DNA of 7,516 nt from Gammaproteobacteria bacterium (GTDB lineage Bacteria > Pseudomonadota > Gammaproteobacteria > HK1): contig JAGRHX010000243.1 of assembly GCA_020444775.1 (NCBI GenBank), positions 1 to 7,516 on the forward strand, read 5' to 3'. The translations under genes were made by a program, and so were the position numbers. Shown one piece after another: positions 1-5,436 of the stretch; position 1 is the first letter of the stretch, and each line of letters begins with the position of its first letter. The notes beneath the pieces were generated by a model. That model saw nothing but the letters and a program-made list of their open reading frames with translations. It was not told where the DNA came from and made no database searches.

Positions 1-657
1 GACACGCCGACCATCTGCAACGCGCTGGAGCTGGTGGTGCCCGAGCGCCGACTGTTCGGCTATACCACCGAGCACCTGTTCGCCCTGGCACCGGACATGG
101 CGCCCGTGGTCGGCTATGCGCGCACCGCGACCCTCCGCGCGGCCACCGCGCCGGCTGGCGACCCGGAGCAGGTCAAGGCCAACCGTATCGGCTACTACGA
201 GTACGTGGCGCAGGGCCCGGGTCCGACCGTGGTCGTGATCCAGGATCTGGACCCGGTGCCCGGCTACGGCGCCTTCTGGGGCGAGGTCAACACCAACGTG
301 CACAAGGGTCTGGGAGTGCGTGGCGCGGTCACCAACGGCTCGATGCGCGACCTGCCCGACTCGGCCAAGGGTTTCCAGCTGCTCGCCGGCAAGGTCGGCC
401 CCAGTCATGCGCACGTGCATATCACCGGCATGGGCGGCGATGTGAACATCTTCGGCATGCACGTCAAGCACGGTGACATCATCCATGCCGACCAGCACGG
501 CGCGGTGGTGATACCGCCGGAGGCGGTGGCTCGTATCCCGGAGGCGGTGGACCTGATTGCGCGCCGCGAGGCGGTGGTGATCAAGGCCGCGCAGAGCGAG
601 GGCTTCGACATCAACAAGCTGAAGGAAGCCTGGGGCAAGCAATCCGACATCCATTGA
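1..657 (+). CDS. RraA-family protein (HMG/CHA aldolase or oxaloacetate decarboxylase-like), 5' end missing
   Basis: The frame is open from base 1, where it reads DTPTICNALEL, the usual opening of RraA-like proteins, so the GTG at 34 is an internal valine and the true start lies outside the window. It ends at TGA 655-657, leaving 218 residues. Members of this family (PF03737) are divalent-metal enzymes such as 4-hydroxy-4-methyl-2-oxoglutarate aldolase and oxaloacetate decarboxylase, or RraA regulators of RNase E. The glycine-rich core GVRGAVTNGSMRDL carries the family's Arg-Asp pair (codons near 346-351), and the tail HGDIIHADQHGAVVIP matches the conserved C-terminal strand. Older databases call such proteins dimethylmenaquinone methyltransferase (MenG), which is a misnomer. 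No signal peptide can be judged; a cytoplasmic protein is expected. Substrate is unknown. The next gene on the same strand starts 69 bases downstream, so co-transcription is possible but unproven. Confidence 0.85.
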   Translation, partial: DTPTICNALELVVPERRLFGYTTEHLFALAPDMAPVVGYARTATLRAATAPAGDPEQVKANRIGYYEYVAQGPGPTVVVIQDLDPVPGYGAFWGEVNTNVHKGLGVRGAVTNGSMRDLPDSAKGFQLLAGKVGPSHAHVHITGMGGDVNIFGMHVKHGDIIHADQHGAVVIPPEAVARIPEAVDLIARREAVVIKAAQSEGFDINKLKEAWGKQSDIH

Positions 658-726
658 CCGAGCGTCCGGACCGCTGCCCGTTTCCGCGGTGAATGCGCGA
701 TCGGGCAGCGCATCCGACCATTGGTG

Positions 727-1677
727 ATGAGCACGAGTCAACCGAGGATCCGTCTGGGCGTCAGCGCCTGCCTGCTCGGCGAGCGGGTCCGCTACGATGC
801 CAGCCACAAGCGCGACGACTTCGTCGCTGATGTACTGAGTCGATACTTCGAGCTGGTACCCTTGTGCCCCGAGGTGGCCATCGGCCTCGGCATACCACGC
901 CCGCCGATCCGACTCAGCGGCGATCCCGAATCGCCGCGCGCGGTCGGCGTCAAGGACCCCGGTCTCGATGTCACCGAACGCCTCACCGATCAGGCACGCT
1001 CGGTGTGCCGGCAACATCCGGACCTCAGCGGCTACGTGCTGAAAGCCAGGTCACCGAGCTGTGGCATGGAGCGGGTTCGCATCTATCACGCCAACGGCAT
1101 GCCGCTCGCCTCGGGCCCAGGCGTCTACGCCCGCACCTTGATGTCCGAACGGCCGCTGCTGCCGCTCGAGGAGGAAGGCCGTCTCAACGACGCCGGTCTG
1201 CGCGACAGCTTCCTCGACCGGGTCTATCTGTTCCATCAGTGGCAATCCCTGCTACGCGACGGCCTCAGCGCCGCCGCGCTGGTGCGACTGCATACCGAGC
1301 ACAAGTTCCTGCTGATGGCCTACGACCAGAGCACCTGCCGGGCATTGGGTCGGCTGGTGGCGAGCTGCGGCACACAGGACGTGCACGCGCTCGGCGAGCG
1401 CTACATCCGTCTCGCCCTCGACTGCATGCGCACGCCGGCCCGACCGGGCAATCACGTCAACGTGCTGCAGCACATGGCCGGCTTCTTGAGCAAACGCATC
1501 TCGGCCGAGGACCGCGCCGAGCTGAGTCAGGCCATAGACGCCTATCGTCTGGGTGAGGCGCCGATCGTGGTCGCGCTCACCCTGCTGCGTCATCACCTGC
1601 GCAAGCAGCAGGAGTCCTATCTGCATGGACAGCGCTATCTGCAGCCGCGACCGCATGCGTTGAACCGGACTCGGTAG
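727..1677 (+). CDS. rudS: RudS-type tRNA 4-thiouridine desulfidase (DUF523/TudS domain fused to DUF1722)
   Basis: This 316-residue protein has an N-terminal DUF523 (TudS) domain at about residues 5-160 and a DUF1722 domain at about 170-305. In TudS enzymes three cysteines hold a [4Fe-4S] cluster whose free iron takes sulfur from thiolated uracil. Here they are visible as SACLLG (Cys15), PLCPE (Cys47, followed by Glu49) and SPSCG (Cys112, preceded by Ser111), counted from ATG 727. The DUF1722 half shows its hallmarks: HTEHKFLLMAY, HVNVLQHMAGF and a final QRYLQPRP. Published work on TudS-DUF1722 fusions (RudS) shows removal of 4-thiouridine from tRNA, with DUF1722 helping to bind tRNA; that activity is inferred here from domain architecture. 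TTG 721 and GTG 724 lie directly in front of ATG 727; no clear Shine-Dalgarno sequence separates them. It faces thiI, the enzyme making the same modification, across 52 bases. It is probably cytoplasmic and oxygen-sensitive. Confidence 0.88.
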   Translation: MSTSQPRIRLGVSACLLGERVRYDASHKRDDFVADVLSRYFELVPLCPEVAIGLGIPRPPIRLSGDPESPRAVGVKDPGLDVTERLTDQARSVCRQHPDLSGYVLKARSPSCGMERVRIYHANGMPLASGPGVYARTLMSERPLLPLEEEGRLNDAGLRDSFLDRVYLFHQWQSLLRDGLSAAALVRLHTEHKFLLMAYDQSTCRALGRLVASCGTQDVHALGERYIRLALDCMRTPARPGNHVNVLQHMAGFLSKRISAEDRAELSQAIDAYRLGEAPIVVALTLLRHHLRKQQESYLHGQRYLQPRPHALNRTR

Positions 1678-1692
1678 CCGCGTCGCATGGAT

Positions 1693-1748
1693 GGACCGGT
1701 GCCAGACGACGCCGGGCTTCCGGGCCGCATCAAGCGAAACACCGGTCC
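1693..1748. terminator. Inverted repeat between convergent rudS and thiI, possible bidirectional terminator
   Basis: A perfect 9-base inverted repeat, GGACCGGTG at 1693-1701 and CACCGGTCC at 1740-1748, brackets the gap between the two convergent genes. Inside it, CCGG-GCTT-CCGG (1712-1723) can form a small second hairpin. The right arm lies in the last codons of thiI. Neither strand has a T-run after the stem, so factor-independent termination is uncertain; the position between two converging genes is the main argument. Confidence 0.3.
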
Positions 1749-3055
1749 TGCCTCGATACCAGCTCGCCGAGCTCGTACTCCAGGCACATGCTGTCGGCCA
1801 GGGTACGTTCCAGCGTCGCCTCGTAGTCCGGGAACAGGTAGGCCTCGTAGCGGGCCAGCCGGGTCGGGTCGGAGCGGGTCTTCGGCTGCTGGCCGATCAG
1901 CGCGCAGCAGTCCTTGTACGGCTCGATGGAGATCTCGTAGGTGCCGATCTGACGCGCAATGTCGATGATCTCCTGCTTGTTCATACCGATCAGGGGGCGT
2001 AGCACCAGCATCTCGCTGACCGCCTCCTGGGTGACGAGATTCGGCAGGGTCTGTGAGGCGACCTGCCCCAGGCTGTCGCCGGTGACCAGGGCCTGGGCCT
2101 TTGTGCGCGCGGCCAGCCGCGCGGCACAGCTGCTCATGAAGCGTCGGAAGATCATCAGCTCGTAGCGGGTCTGCTTGCCGAGCAGCTCGAGATCCAGATA
2201 CGAGTACGGCATCAGGTACAGACGCGAGCGCAGGGTGAAGCGGCTCAGCCTGGCCGCGAGCCGCGCCACAACCGACAGCTCGGCCTCGTCGAAAAATGCG
2301 TGGCCCGGGGTCATGTGGAAGAAATCCATGCTACAGCCGCGCTTGGCCATCAGCGCCGCCGCTACTGGCGAGTCGATACCACCAGACAACAGTGCGAGCA
2401 CCTGTCCGCTGGCACCGGCTGGCAAGCCACCCAGCCCTGGCCAGCGATGAGCGTGCAGATACACGCCATCCGGATAGACGTCAACGGAGAAGCGACGATC
2501 GGGACGCGACAGATTCACCTCGGCAAAGTCGCTGTGCTCGACGATCCGAGCCCCCAGCTCGGCCTCCAGCGTGCTCGCGGAGAAGCCCAGCCGCTTGTCG
2601 TTGCGATGGACCCGCACCGCGAAGCTGTCGCGTGGCCGGTGATAGTAGCGAGCCAGCGCGATCAGCTGCTCGACGATCAGCGACTGCTCGGGTAATGCGG
2701 GTGGCTCCGACGGGGCGCGCTTCGCCGGCAGTGGGATTCGGATCGCCGGGCTGATCGAGACCACCCCGGTCAGACACCGCAGGCAGCCTGTCGCCTCGTC
2801 CAGACGCGCGCGCTCGGCCGCCGGCACGTGCACATAGATGCGGCCATGTGAGGGCCGCACCGGCCAGCCCAGCCCCAGCGCGGCCAGCGTACGCACCGTG
2901 TTGCTGCACAGCCGGTTCTGGAACTCGACCCGGTTCTTGCCCTTGAGTGTGATTTCCGGGCAGTGCAGGACCAGCCGATTGAAGCCGGGCGCCTCGCGGT
3001 CGGCGCGGTCGGGTCGGGTGTCTAGACCGGGATTCTCGATTCTGGAAACGGACAT
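1730..3055 (-). CDS. thiI: tRNA 4-thiouridine synthetase ThiI, short form without rhodanese domain
   Basis: ThiI adenylates uridine 8 of tRNA and replaces its oxygen with sulfur received from a cysteine desulfurase. Counted from ATG 3055-3053 (a TTG lies directly before it), the protein has 441 residues. The N-terminal ferredoxin-like/THUMP region spans about 25-205 with HCPEITLKGKNRVEFQNRL at its start, as in other ThiI proteins. The PP-loop ATPase domain follows with LALLSGGIDSPVAAAL (SGGIDS at 224-229), GDSLGQVASQTLPNL near 326-340 and the conserved DCC at 382-384. The chain stops about 57 residues after DCC, so the rhodanese domain that carries the persulfide cysteine in E. coli ThiI (482 residues) is absent; Bacillus-type ThiI is also short. 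A proline-rich insert, PAKRAPSEPPALPEQ, lies at about 110-124. In enteric bacteria the rhodanese domain is the part needed for thiazole synthesis, so this protein probably serves tRNA only. The gene is convergent with rudS. No strong Shine-Dalgarno sequence is visible. Confidence 0.93.
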   Translation of the reverse strand: MSVSRIENPGLDTRPDRADREAPGFNRLVLHCPEITLKGKNRVEFQNRLCSNTVRTLAALGLGWPVRPSHGRIYVHVPAAERARLDEATGCLRCLTGVVSISPAIRIPLPAKRAPSEPPALPEQSLIVEQLIALARYYHRPRDSFAVRVHRNDKRLGFSASTLEAELGARIVEHSDFAEVNLSRPDRRFSVDVYPDGVYLHAHRWPGLGGLPAGASGQVLALLSGGIDSPVAAALMAKRGCSMDFFHMTPGHAFFDEAELSVVARLAARLSRFTLRSRLYLMPYSYLDLELLGKQTRYELMIFRRFMSSCAARLAARTKAQALVTGDSLGQVASQTLPNLVTQEAVSEMLVLRPLIGMNKQEIIDIARQIGTYEISIEPYKDCCALIGQQPKTRSDPTRLARYEAYLFPDYEATLERTLADSMCLEYELGELVSRQDRCFA

Positions 3056-3346
3056 CAAAGATCTGCTTTACGAATGTAATTCATGTGGACCTGAGAACCT
3101 CGGGCGTGGCCGGGCCCCAGGGCAGTCTCATCGCCCAGCGGGGACCGGGGTGATGGATCCACGCTGGCGTCGGCGAAATCCCTGGATCGTCCACGCCCGG
3201 ACACATAAGGTATGGGCGAGCCAGCACGACGACTGCGCCTGATGACGGGCCAGCGTGCCGGGCTCCATCCTGAACCGCGCAGCCGGACACCCTGCGCCAG
3301 GATCGATGCGGTGCTGCCGGTCTCCCGGGGCCGGGCGCCACAACCG
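3056..3346. other. Gene-free spacer between divergent thiI and the hydrolase gene
   Basis: No open frame here resembles a protein family; the small frames on both strands have the biased, arginine- and proline-rich look of non-coding GC-rich DNA. The stretch next to thiI (3056-3085) is clearly richer in A and T than its surroundings and is the likely promoter zone for thiI, but no convincing -35/-10 pair can be named. No tRNA, riboswitch or transposase remnant was recognised. Confidence 0.5.
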
Positions 3347-3394
3347 GTGTCCTCAAACTATAAGAGTGTCCTCATTACAACAATGACAGGACAC
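3347..3394 (+). promoter_or_regulatory. GTGTCCT box cluster around a -10-like hexamer, with hairpin
   Basis: GTGTCCTCA occurs at 3347-3355 and again at 3366-3374, exactly 19 bases apart, and its inverse AGGACAC lies at 3388-3394. The A/T-rich TATAAG (3359-3364), five of six matches to the -10 consensus, sits between the two direct copies. The second and third boxes also form a stem: GTGTCCT-CATT pairs with AATG-(AC)-AGGACAC around the loop ACAAC, with a two-base bulge. The arrangement could be a promoter with operator sites, or an RNA hairpin in the leader of the hydrolase gene. No good -35 element was found, so the promoter reading is tentative. A remnant of a small palindromic mobile element is an alternative. 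Confidence 0.35.
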
Positions 3395-3396
3395 CA

Positions 3397-3464
3397 GGAA
3401 AACGCGGGACTTGGGAAAACGCGGGACTTGGGAGGACGCGGAATATGGGAGGACTCGGAACATG
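3397..3464 (+). repeat. Four tandem 17-bp repeats, the last forming the RBS and start codon of the hydrolase
   Basis: Four units of exactly 17 bases abut: GGAAAACGCGGGACTTG at 3397-3413 and again at 3414-3430 (identical), GGAGGACGCGGAATATG at 3431-3447, and GGAGGACTCGGAACATG at 3448-3464. Each unit starts with a purine run and ends in a potential start codon (TTG, TTG, ATG, ATG). In units 3 and 4 the purine run is a good Shine-Dalgarno sequence, GGAGG, nine bases before the ATG. Unit 4 supplies the start of the downstream hydrolase. Because 17 is not a multiple of three, each unit opens a different reading frame. Confidence 0.85.
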
Positions 3465-3465
3465 A
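3445..3465 (+). CDS. Possible 6-codon leader peptide (MGGLGT) coupled to the hydrolase gene
   Basis: The ATG ending repeat unit 3 (3445-3447) has GGAGG nine bases upstream and reads six codons, MGGLGT, to a TGA at 3463-3465. That stop overlaps the hydrolase ATG (3462-3464) as ATGA, the usual geometry of translational coupling. It may be a by-product of the 17-bp repeat rather than a selected leader; no attenuation-type codon run is present. Whether it is translated is unknown. Confidence 0.25.
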   Translation: MGGLGT

Positions 3466-4184
3466 GGTCAGCACCCAACCGTCTGGCGTCGGAGGATATC
3501 AGCGAAGAGTCGCATATCGTGACCGTGGACGGTCGAGACATCCGCCTTGTCATGCGTAGCGCGGTCGACGCCGCGAGCGGCATGACGGTGGTGCTCGCGC
3601 ACGGCGCCGGCACGGGCATCGATTCACCCTTCATGCGCTATTTCGGCGAGGCCATGGCCCGAGCCGGACACCTCAGCGTGGCGTTCGACTTCGCCTACAT
3701 GCACGCCGGCCGCAAAGCGCCCGATCCCGCCTCGCGGATGGTCGCCACCTGGTCCGGCGTGCTGCAGTGGCTGCGCCAACGACCCGAGGTCCAGGCCGAC
3801 AACCTGGTCATCGGTGGCAAATCCATGGGCGGTCGCATGGCGTCGCTGTGCGTGGCCGAGGGCGAGGCCGTCTCCGGTCTGCTGTTGCTCGGCTACCCGC
3901 TGCACGCCTCCGGCAAGCCGGAGAAAGTGCGGGTTGCGCACTTCCCGAAGCTCGATTGTCCGTGTCTGTTCATCCAGGGCGATCGGGATGCGCTGTGCAG
4001 CCTGGACGCATTACGGCCCGCGCTGGACGGCATCCCCGGACCCGCGACGCTGCACGTGATCGAAGGTGGTGACCATTCGTTCGGGCTGCTCAAACGCAGC
4101 GGACGCGAGCCCGAGCAGGCGCTGGACGAGGCCCGGCGGGTGGCGCTGGCCTGGCTCGACGGACTGCTGGTCGGCCTTCAGTAA
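3462..4184 (+). CDS. Alpha/beta hydrolase of the TEX30/KANL3 (COG3571) type
   Basis: A 240-residue cytoplasmic alpha/beta-hydrolase fold protein, close to the usual size of the bacterial COG3571 group. The family's elements appear in order: strand and oxyanion loop VVLAHGAG at 43-50, the nucleophile elbow GGKSMGGR with Ser121, the acid-bearing loop IQGDRDAL with Asp176, and the histidine loop GGDHSF with His205. Together they give a complete Ser-Asp-His triad, so an active esterase or related hydrolase is likely; the substrate is unknown for this group. ATG 3462 is preferred because GGAGG sits nine bases upstream; an in-frame TTG at 3411 would add 17 residues but lies within the 17-bp repeats and has a poorer ribosome site. 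Only the PxxD-like stretch AYMHAGRKAPDP (about 78-89), typical of the group, marks the lid region. It precedes the dienelactone hydrolase gene by 136 bases, so a shared operon is possible but not shown. Confidence 0.85.
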   Translation: MRSAPNRLASEDISEESHIVTVDGRDIRLVMRSAVDAASGMTVVLAHGAGTGIDSPFMRYFGEAMARAGHLSVAFDFAYMHAGRKAPDPASRMVATWSGVLQWLRQRPEVQADNLVIGGKSMGGRMASLCVAEGEAVSGLLLLGYPLHASGKPEKVRVAHFPKLDCPCLFIQGDRDALCSLDALRPALDGIPGPATLHVIEGGDHSFGLLKRSGREPEQALDEARRVALAWLDGLLVGLQ

Positions 4185-4208
4185 CCGCTGTCAGGCCTCG
4201 GTCAGCGG
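4185..4208 (+). terminator. Weak hairpin directly after the hydrolase stop codon
   Basis: CCGCTG at 4185-4190 is the exact inverse of CAGCGG at 4203-4208, with a 12-base loop containing AGGCCT. It begins on the base after the TAA stop. There is no T-run, so it is at best a weak or factor-assisted terminator. Confidence 0.2.
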
Positions 4209-4255
4209 CGATTGGCGAACCTATCAGCGATCTGGCGACGGCACATCCGCGTGCC

Positions 4256-4284
4256 TCTTCAAGGCAACGCACAGCTGCTACATT
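4256..4284 (+). promoter_or_regulatory. Possible weak promoter of the dienelactone hydrolase gene
   Basis: TCTTCA at 4256-4261 and TACATT at 4279-4284 are 17 bases apart, with three and four matches respectively to the sigma-70 hexamers. The -10-like element lies 36 bases before the start codon. The match is weak in GC-rich DNA and could be chance. Confidence 0.22.
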
Positions 4285-4320
4285 TCAGGCTCCGAACCCA
4301 GAATCCGTGAGGAGAGAACG

Positions 4321-5055
4321 ATGTCGAACATCCATTCCGAGGTGGTGAGCTACAACGCCAACGGCACCACCTGCAAGGGCTACCTGGCCTACGACCAGAG
4401 CATCAGCGGACCACGTCCGGGCGTGCTCGTGGTGCACGAGTGGTGGGGACTGGATGATTACATTCGTGGCCGCGCCAATCAGCTGGCCGGGCTCGGCTAC
4501 ACGGCGCTGGCCGTCGATATGTACGGTGACGGCAAGACCGCCGACAGCCCCGACCAGGCCGGCGCCCTGATGAACGGCGTGCTCGAGAAGATGACCGAGG
4601 ACGGCACCGCGCGTCTGCAGGCCAGCTACGAGTGCCTGAAAGCGCAGAACGTAACCGACGGCGCTCGCATTGCGGCGATCGGCTACTGCTTCGGCGGCGC
4701 TTGCGTGCTGCACATGGCCCGCATCGGCATGGATCTGCGCGCCGTGGTCAGCTTTCACGGCTCGTTGGGTTCGTTCCACAAGCCCGCGCCCGGCGAGGTC
4801 AAGCCGAGCATCCTGGTCTGTCACGGCGCCGCTGACGCGCTGGTGCCGGATGCAGATGTAGCGGCGTTCAAGGCCGAGATGGACGCGGCGAAGGCCGACT
4901 ATCGTTTCGAGGCCTATCCCGGGGCGCTGCACGGCTTCACCAACCCCGAGGCCACTGCTCGCGGCGAGCAGTACGGCCTGCCGTTGAAGTACGACGCGGC
5001 GGTGGACAAGCAATCCTGGCAACAGATGCAGGACCTGTTCAAGCAGGTATTCTGA
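4321..5055 (+). CDS. Dienelactone hydrolase family protein
   Basis: A 244-residue protein of the dienelactone hydrolase family (PF01738, COG0412), a compact alpha/beta hydrolase with a cysteine nucleophile. Visible landmarks are VLVVHEWWGLDDYIR at 35-49, with Glu40 in the position of the active-site glutamate that orients the cysteine, the elbow GYCFGG with Cys123, HGAAD with Asp172, and GALHGF with His204. The Cys-Asp-His triad is complete. The best known member opens dienelactones in chlorocatechol breakdown, but most chromosomal relatives have unknown substrates, and no catechol-pathway gene is present here. There is no signal peptide, so it is expected in the cytoplasm. ATG 4321 has a strong ribosome binding site, GAGGAGAG at 4309-4316. 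A longer in-frame version from 4066 would run over the end of the preceding gene and is rejected. The gene faces the minus-strand ORF across a stem-loop. Confidence 0.93.
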   Translation: MSNIHSEVVSYNANGTTCKGYLAYDQSISGPRPGVLVVHEWWGLDDYIRGRANQLAGLGYTALAVDMYGDGKTADSPDQAGALMNGVLEKMTEDGTARLQASYECLKAQNVTDGARIAAIGYCFGGACVLHMARIGMDLRAVVSFHGSLGSFHKPAPGEVKPSILVCHGAADALVPDADVAAFKAEMDAAKADYRFEAYPGALHGFTNPEATARGEQYGLPLKYDAAVDKQSWQQMQDLFKQVF

Positions 5056-5108
5056 GAGCACAGCGAGCGCTCACCAACCGGCATCGTCGCCATTCGACGA
5101 CATACATC

Positions 5109-5143
5109 ACGGCGACAGGCAGGCTCGGAGCTGCCGTCGCCGT
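5109..5143. terminator. Stem-loop between convergent genes, likely bidirectional terminator
   Basis: ACGGCGAC (5109-5116) pairs perfectly with GTCGCCGT (5136-5143), and inside it GGCAG (5118-5122) pairs with CTGCC (5131-5135), leaving one bulged A and an eight-base loop, GCTCGGAG. The 13-bp GC-rich stem lies 54 bases after the dienelactone hydrolase stop and 18 bases beyond the stop of the opposing ORF, ideal for both. No T-run follows on either strand, so termination efficiency is uncertain. Confidence 0.5.
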
Positions 5144-5160
5144 TACCTTGCAGGCGCCTT

Positions 5161-5436
5161 TCAGACGCTGAGCACAGCGATCACCGAACCGGTGCAGCAG
5201 GTTGCCAGCGTGCCGCCGATAAGGCTCCGCCAGCCCAGACCGACGATGTCCTCGCGGCGTTCGGGCACCATACTGGCGAGACCGCCGATGAGGATCCCCA
5301 AGCTGCCCAGATTGGCGAAGCCGCACAGCGCATAGCTCATGATCAGCGTGCTGCGCGGCGACAGCTCGCCGGCCGGCAGCGCGCTCAGCTGCAGATAAGC
5401 CAGCAGCTCGTTGAGCACCGTCTTGGTCCCGAGCAG
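5161..5436 (-). pseudogene. nupC: C-terminal fragment of a NupC-type nucleoside transporter
   Basis: The last 91 codons of the chimeric frame (LLGTKT... to ...AVLSV) match the end of CNT-family nucleoside/cation symporters (PF07662, Nucleos_tra2_C). The CNT signature G-x-K-x3-N-E-F-(V/A) is present as GTKTVLNELLAY, with Leu in place of the usual Phe, followed by SPRSTLIMSYALCGFANLGS, a conserved loop-helix, and a final hydrophobic helix. Family members have about 400 residues and eight or more membrane segments; the first three quarters are missing, so this piece cannot transport. It shares strand, spacing and terminator logic with the genes to its left, suggesting that the intact nupC belongs to the left-hand genome. 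Confidence is high for family membership and moderate for calling it a broken gene. Confidence 0.75.

Noticed and set aside
1..657. Naming the first gene menG (demethylmenaquinone methyltransferase) or RNase E inhibitor rraA
   Set aside because: The methyltransferase name is a historical misannotation of this fold, and the sequence does not single out the RNase E regulator subgroup; only family-level naming is supported.
864..1556. A 230-residue plus-strand frame inside rudS
   Set aside because: It is a +1/-1 shadow of the RudS frame, rich in Arg, Ala and Pro, with no recognisable motif.
3397..3464. 17-bp repeats as a CRISPR array
   Set aside because: The units abut without spacers and are far shorter than CRISPR repeats.
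3081..3559. Overlapping small ORFs in the spacer on both strands (3081-3356, 3128-3343, 3212-3559)
   Set aside because: They have no ribosome site, no family resemblance, and overlap the repeat/regulatory block and the start of the hydrolase gene; their composition is that of non-coding GC-rich DNA.
4066..4320. N-terminal extension of the dienelactone hydrolase to an upstream ATG at 4066
   Set aside because: It would overlap the end of the preceding hydrolase gene by over 100 bases and encodes shadow-like sequence, whereas ATG 4321 has a strong Shine-Dalgarno sequence and matches the family's usual start.
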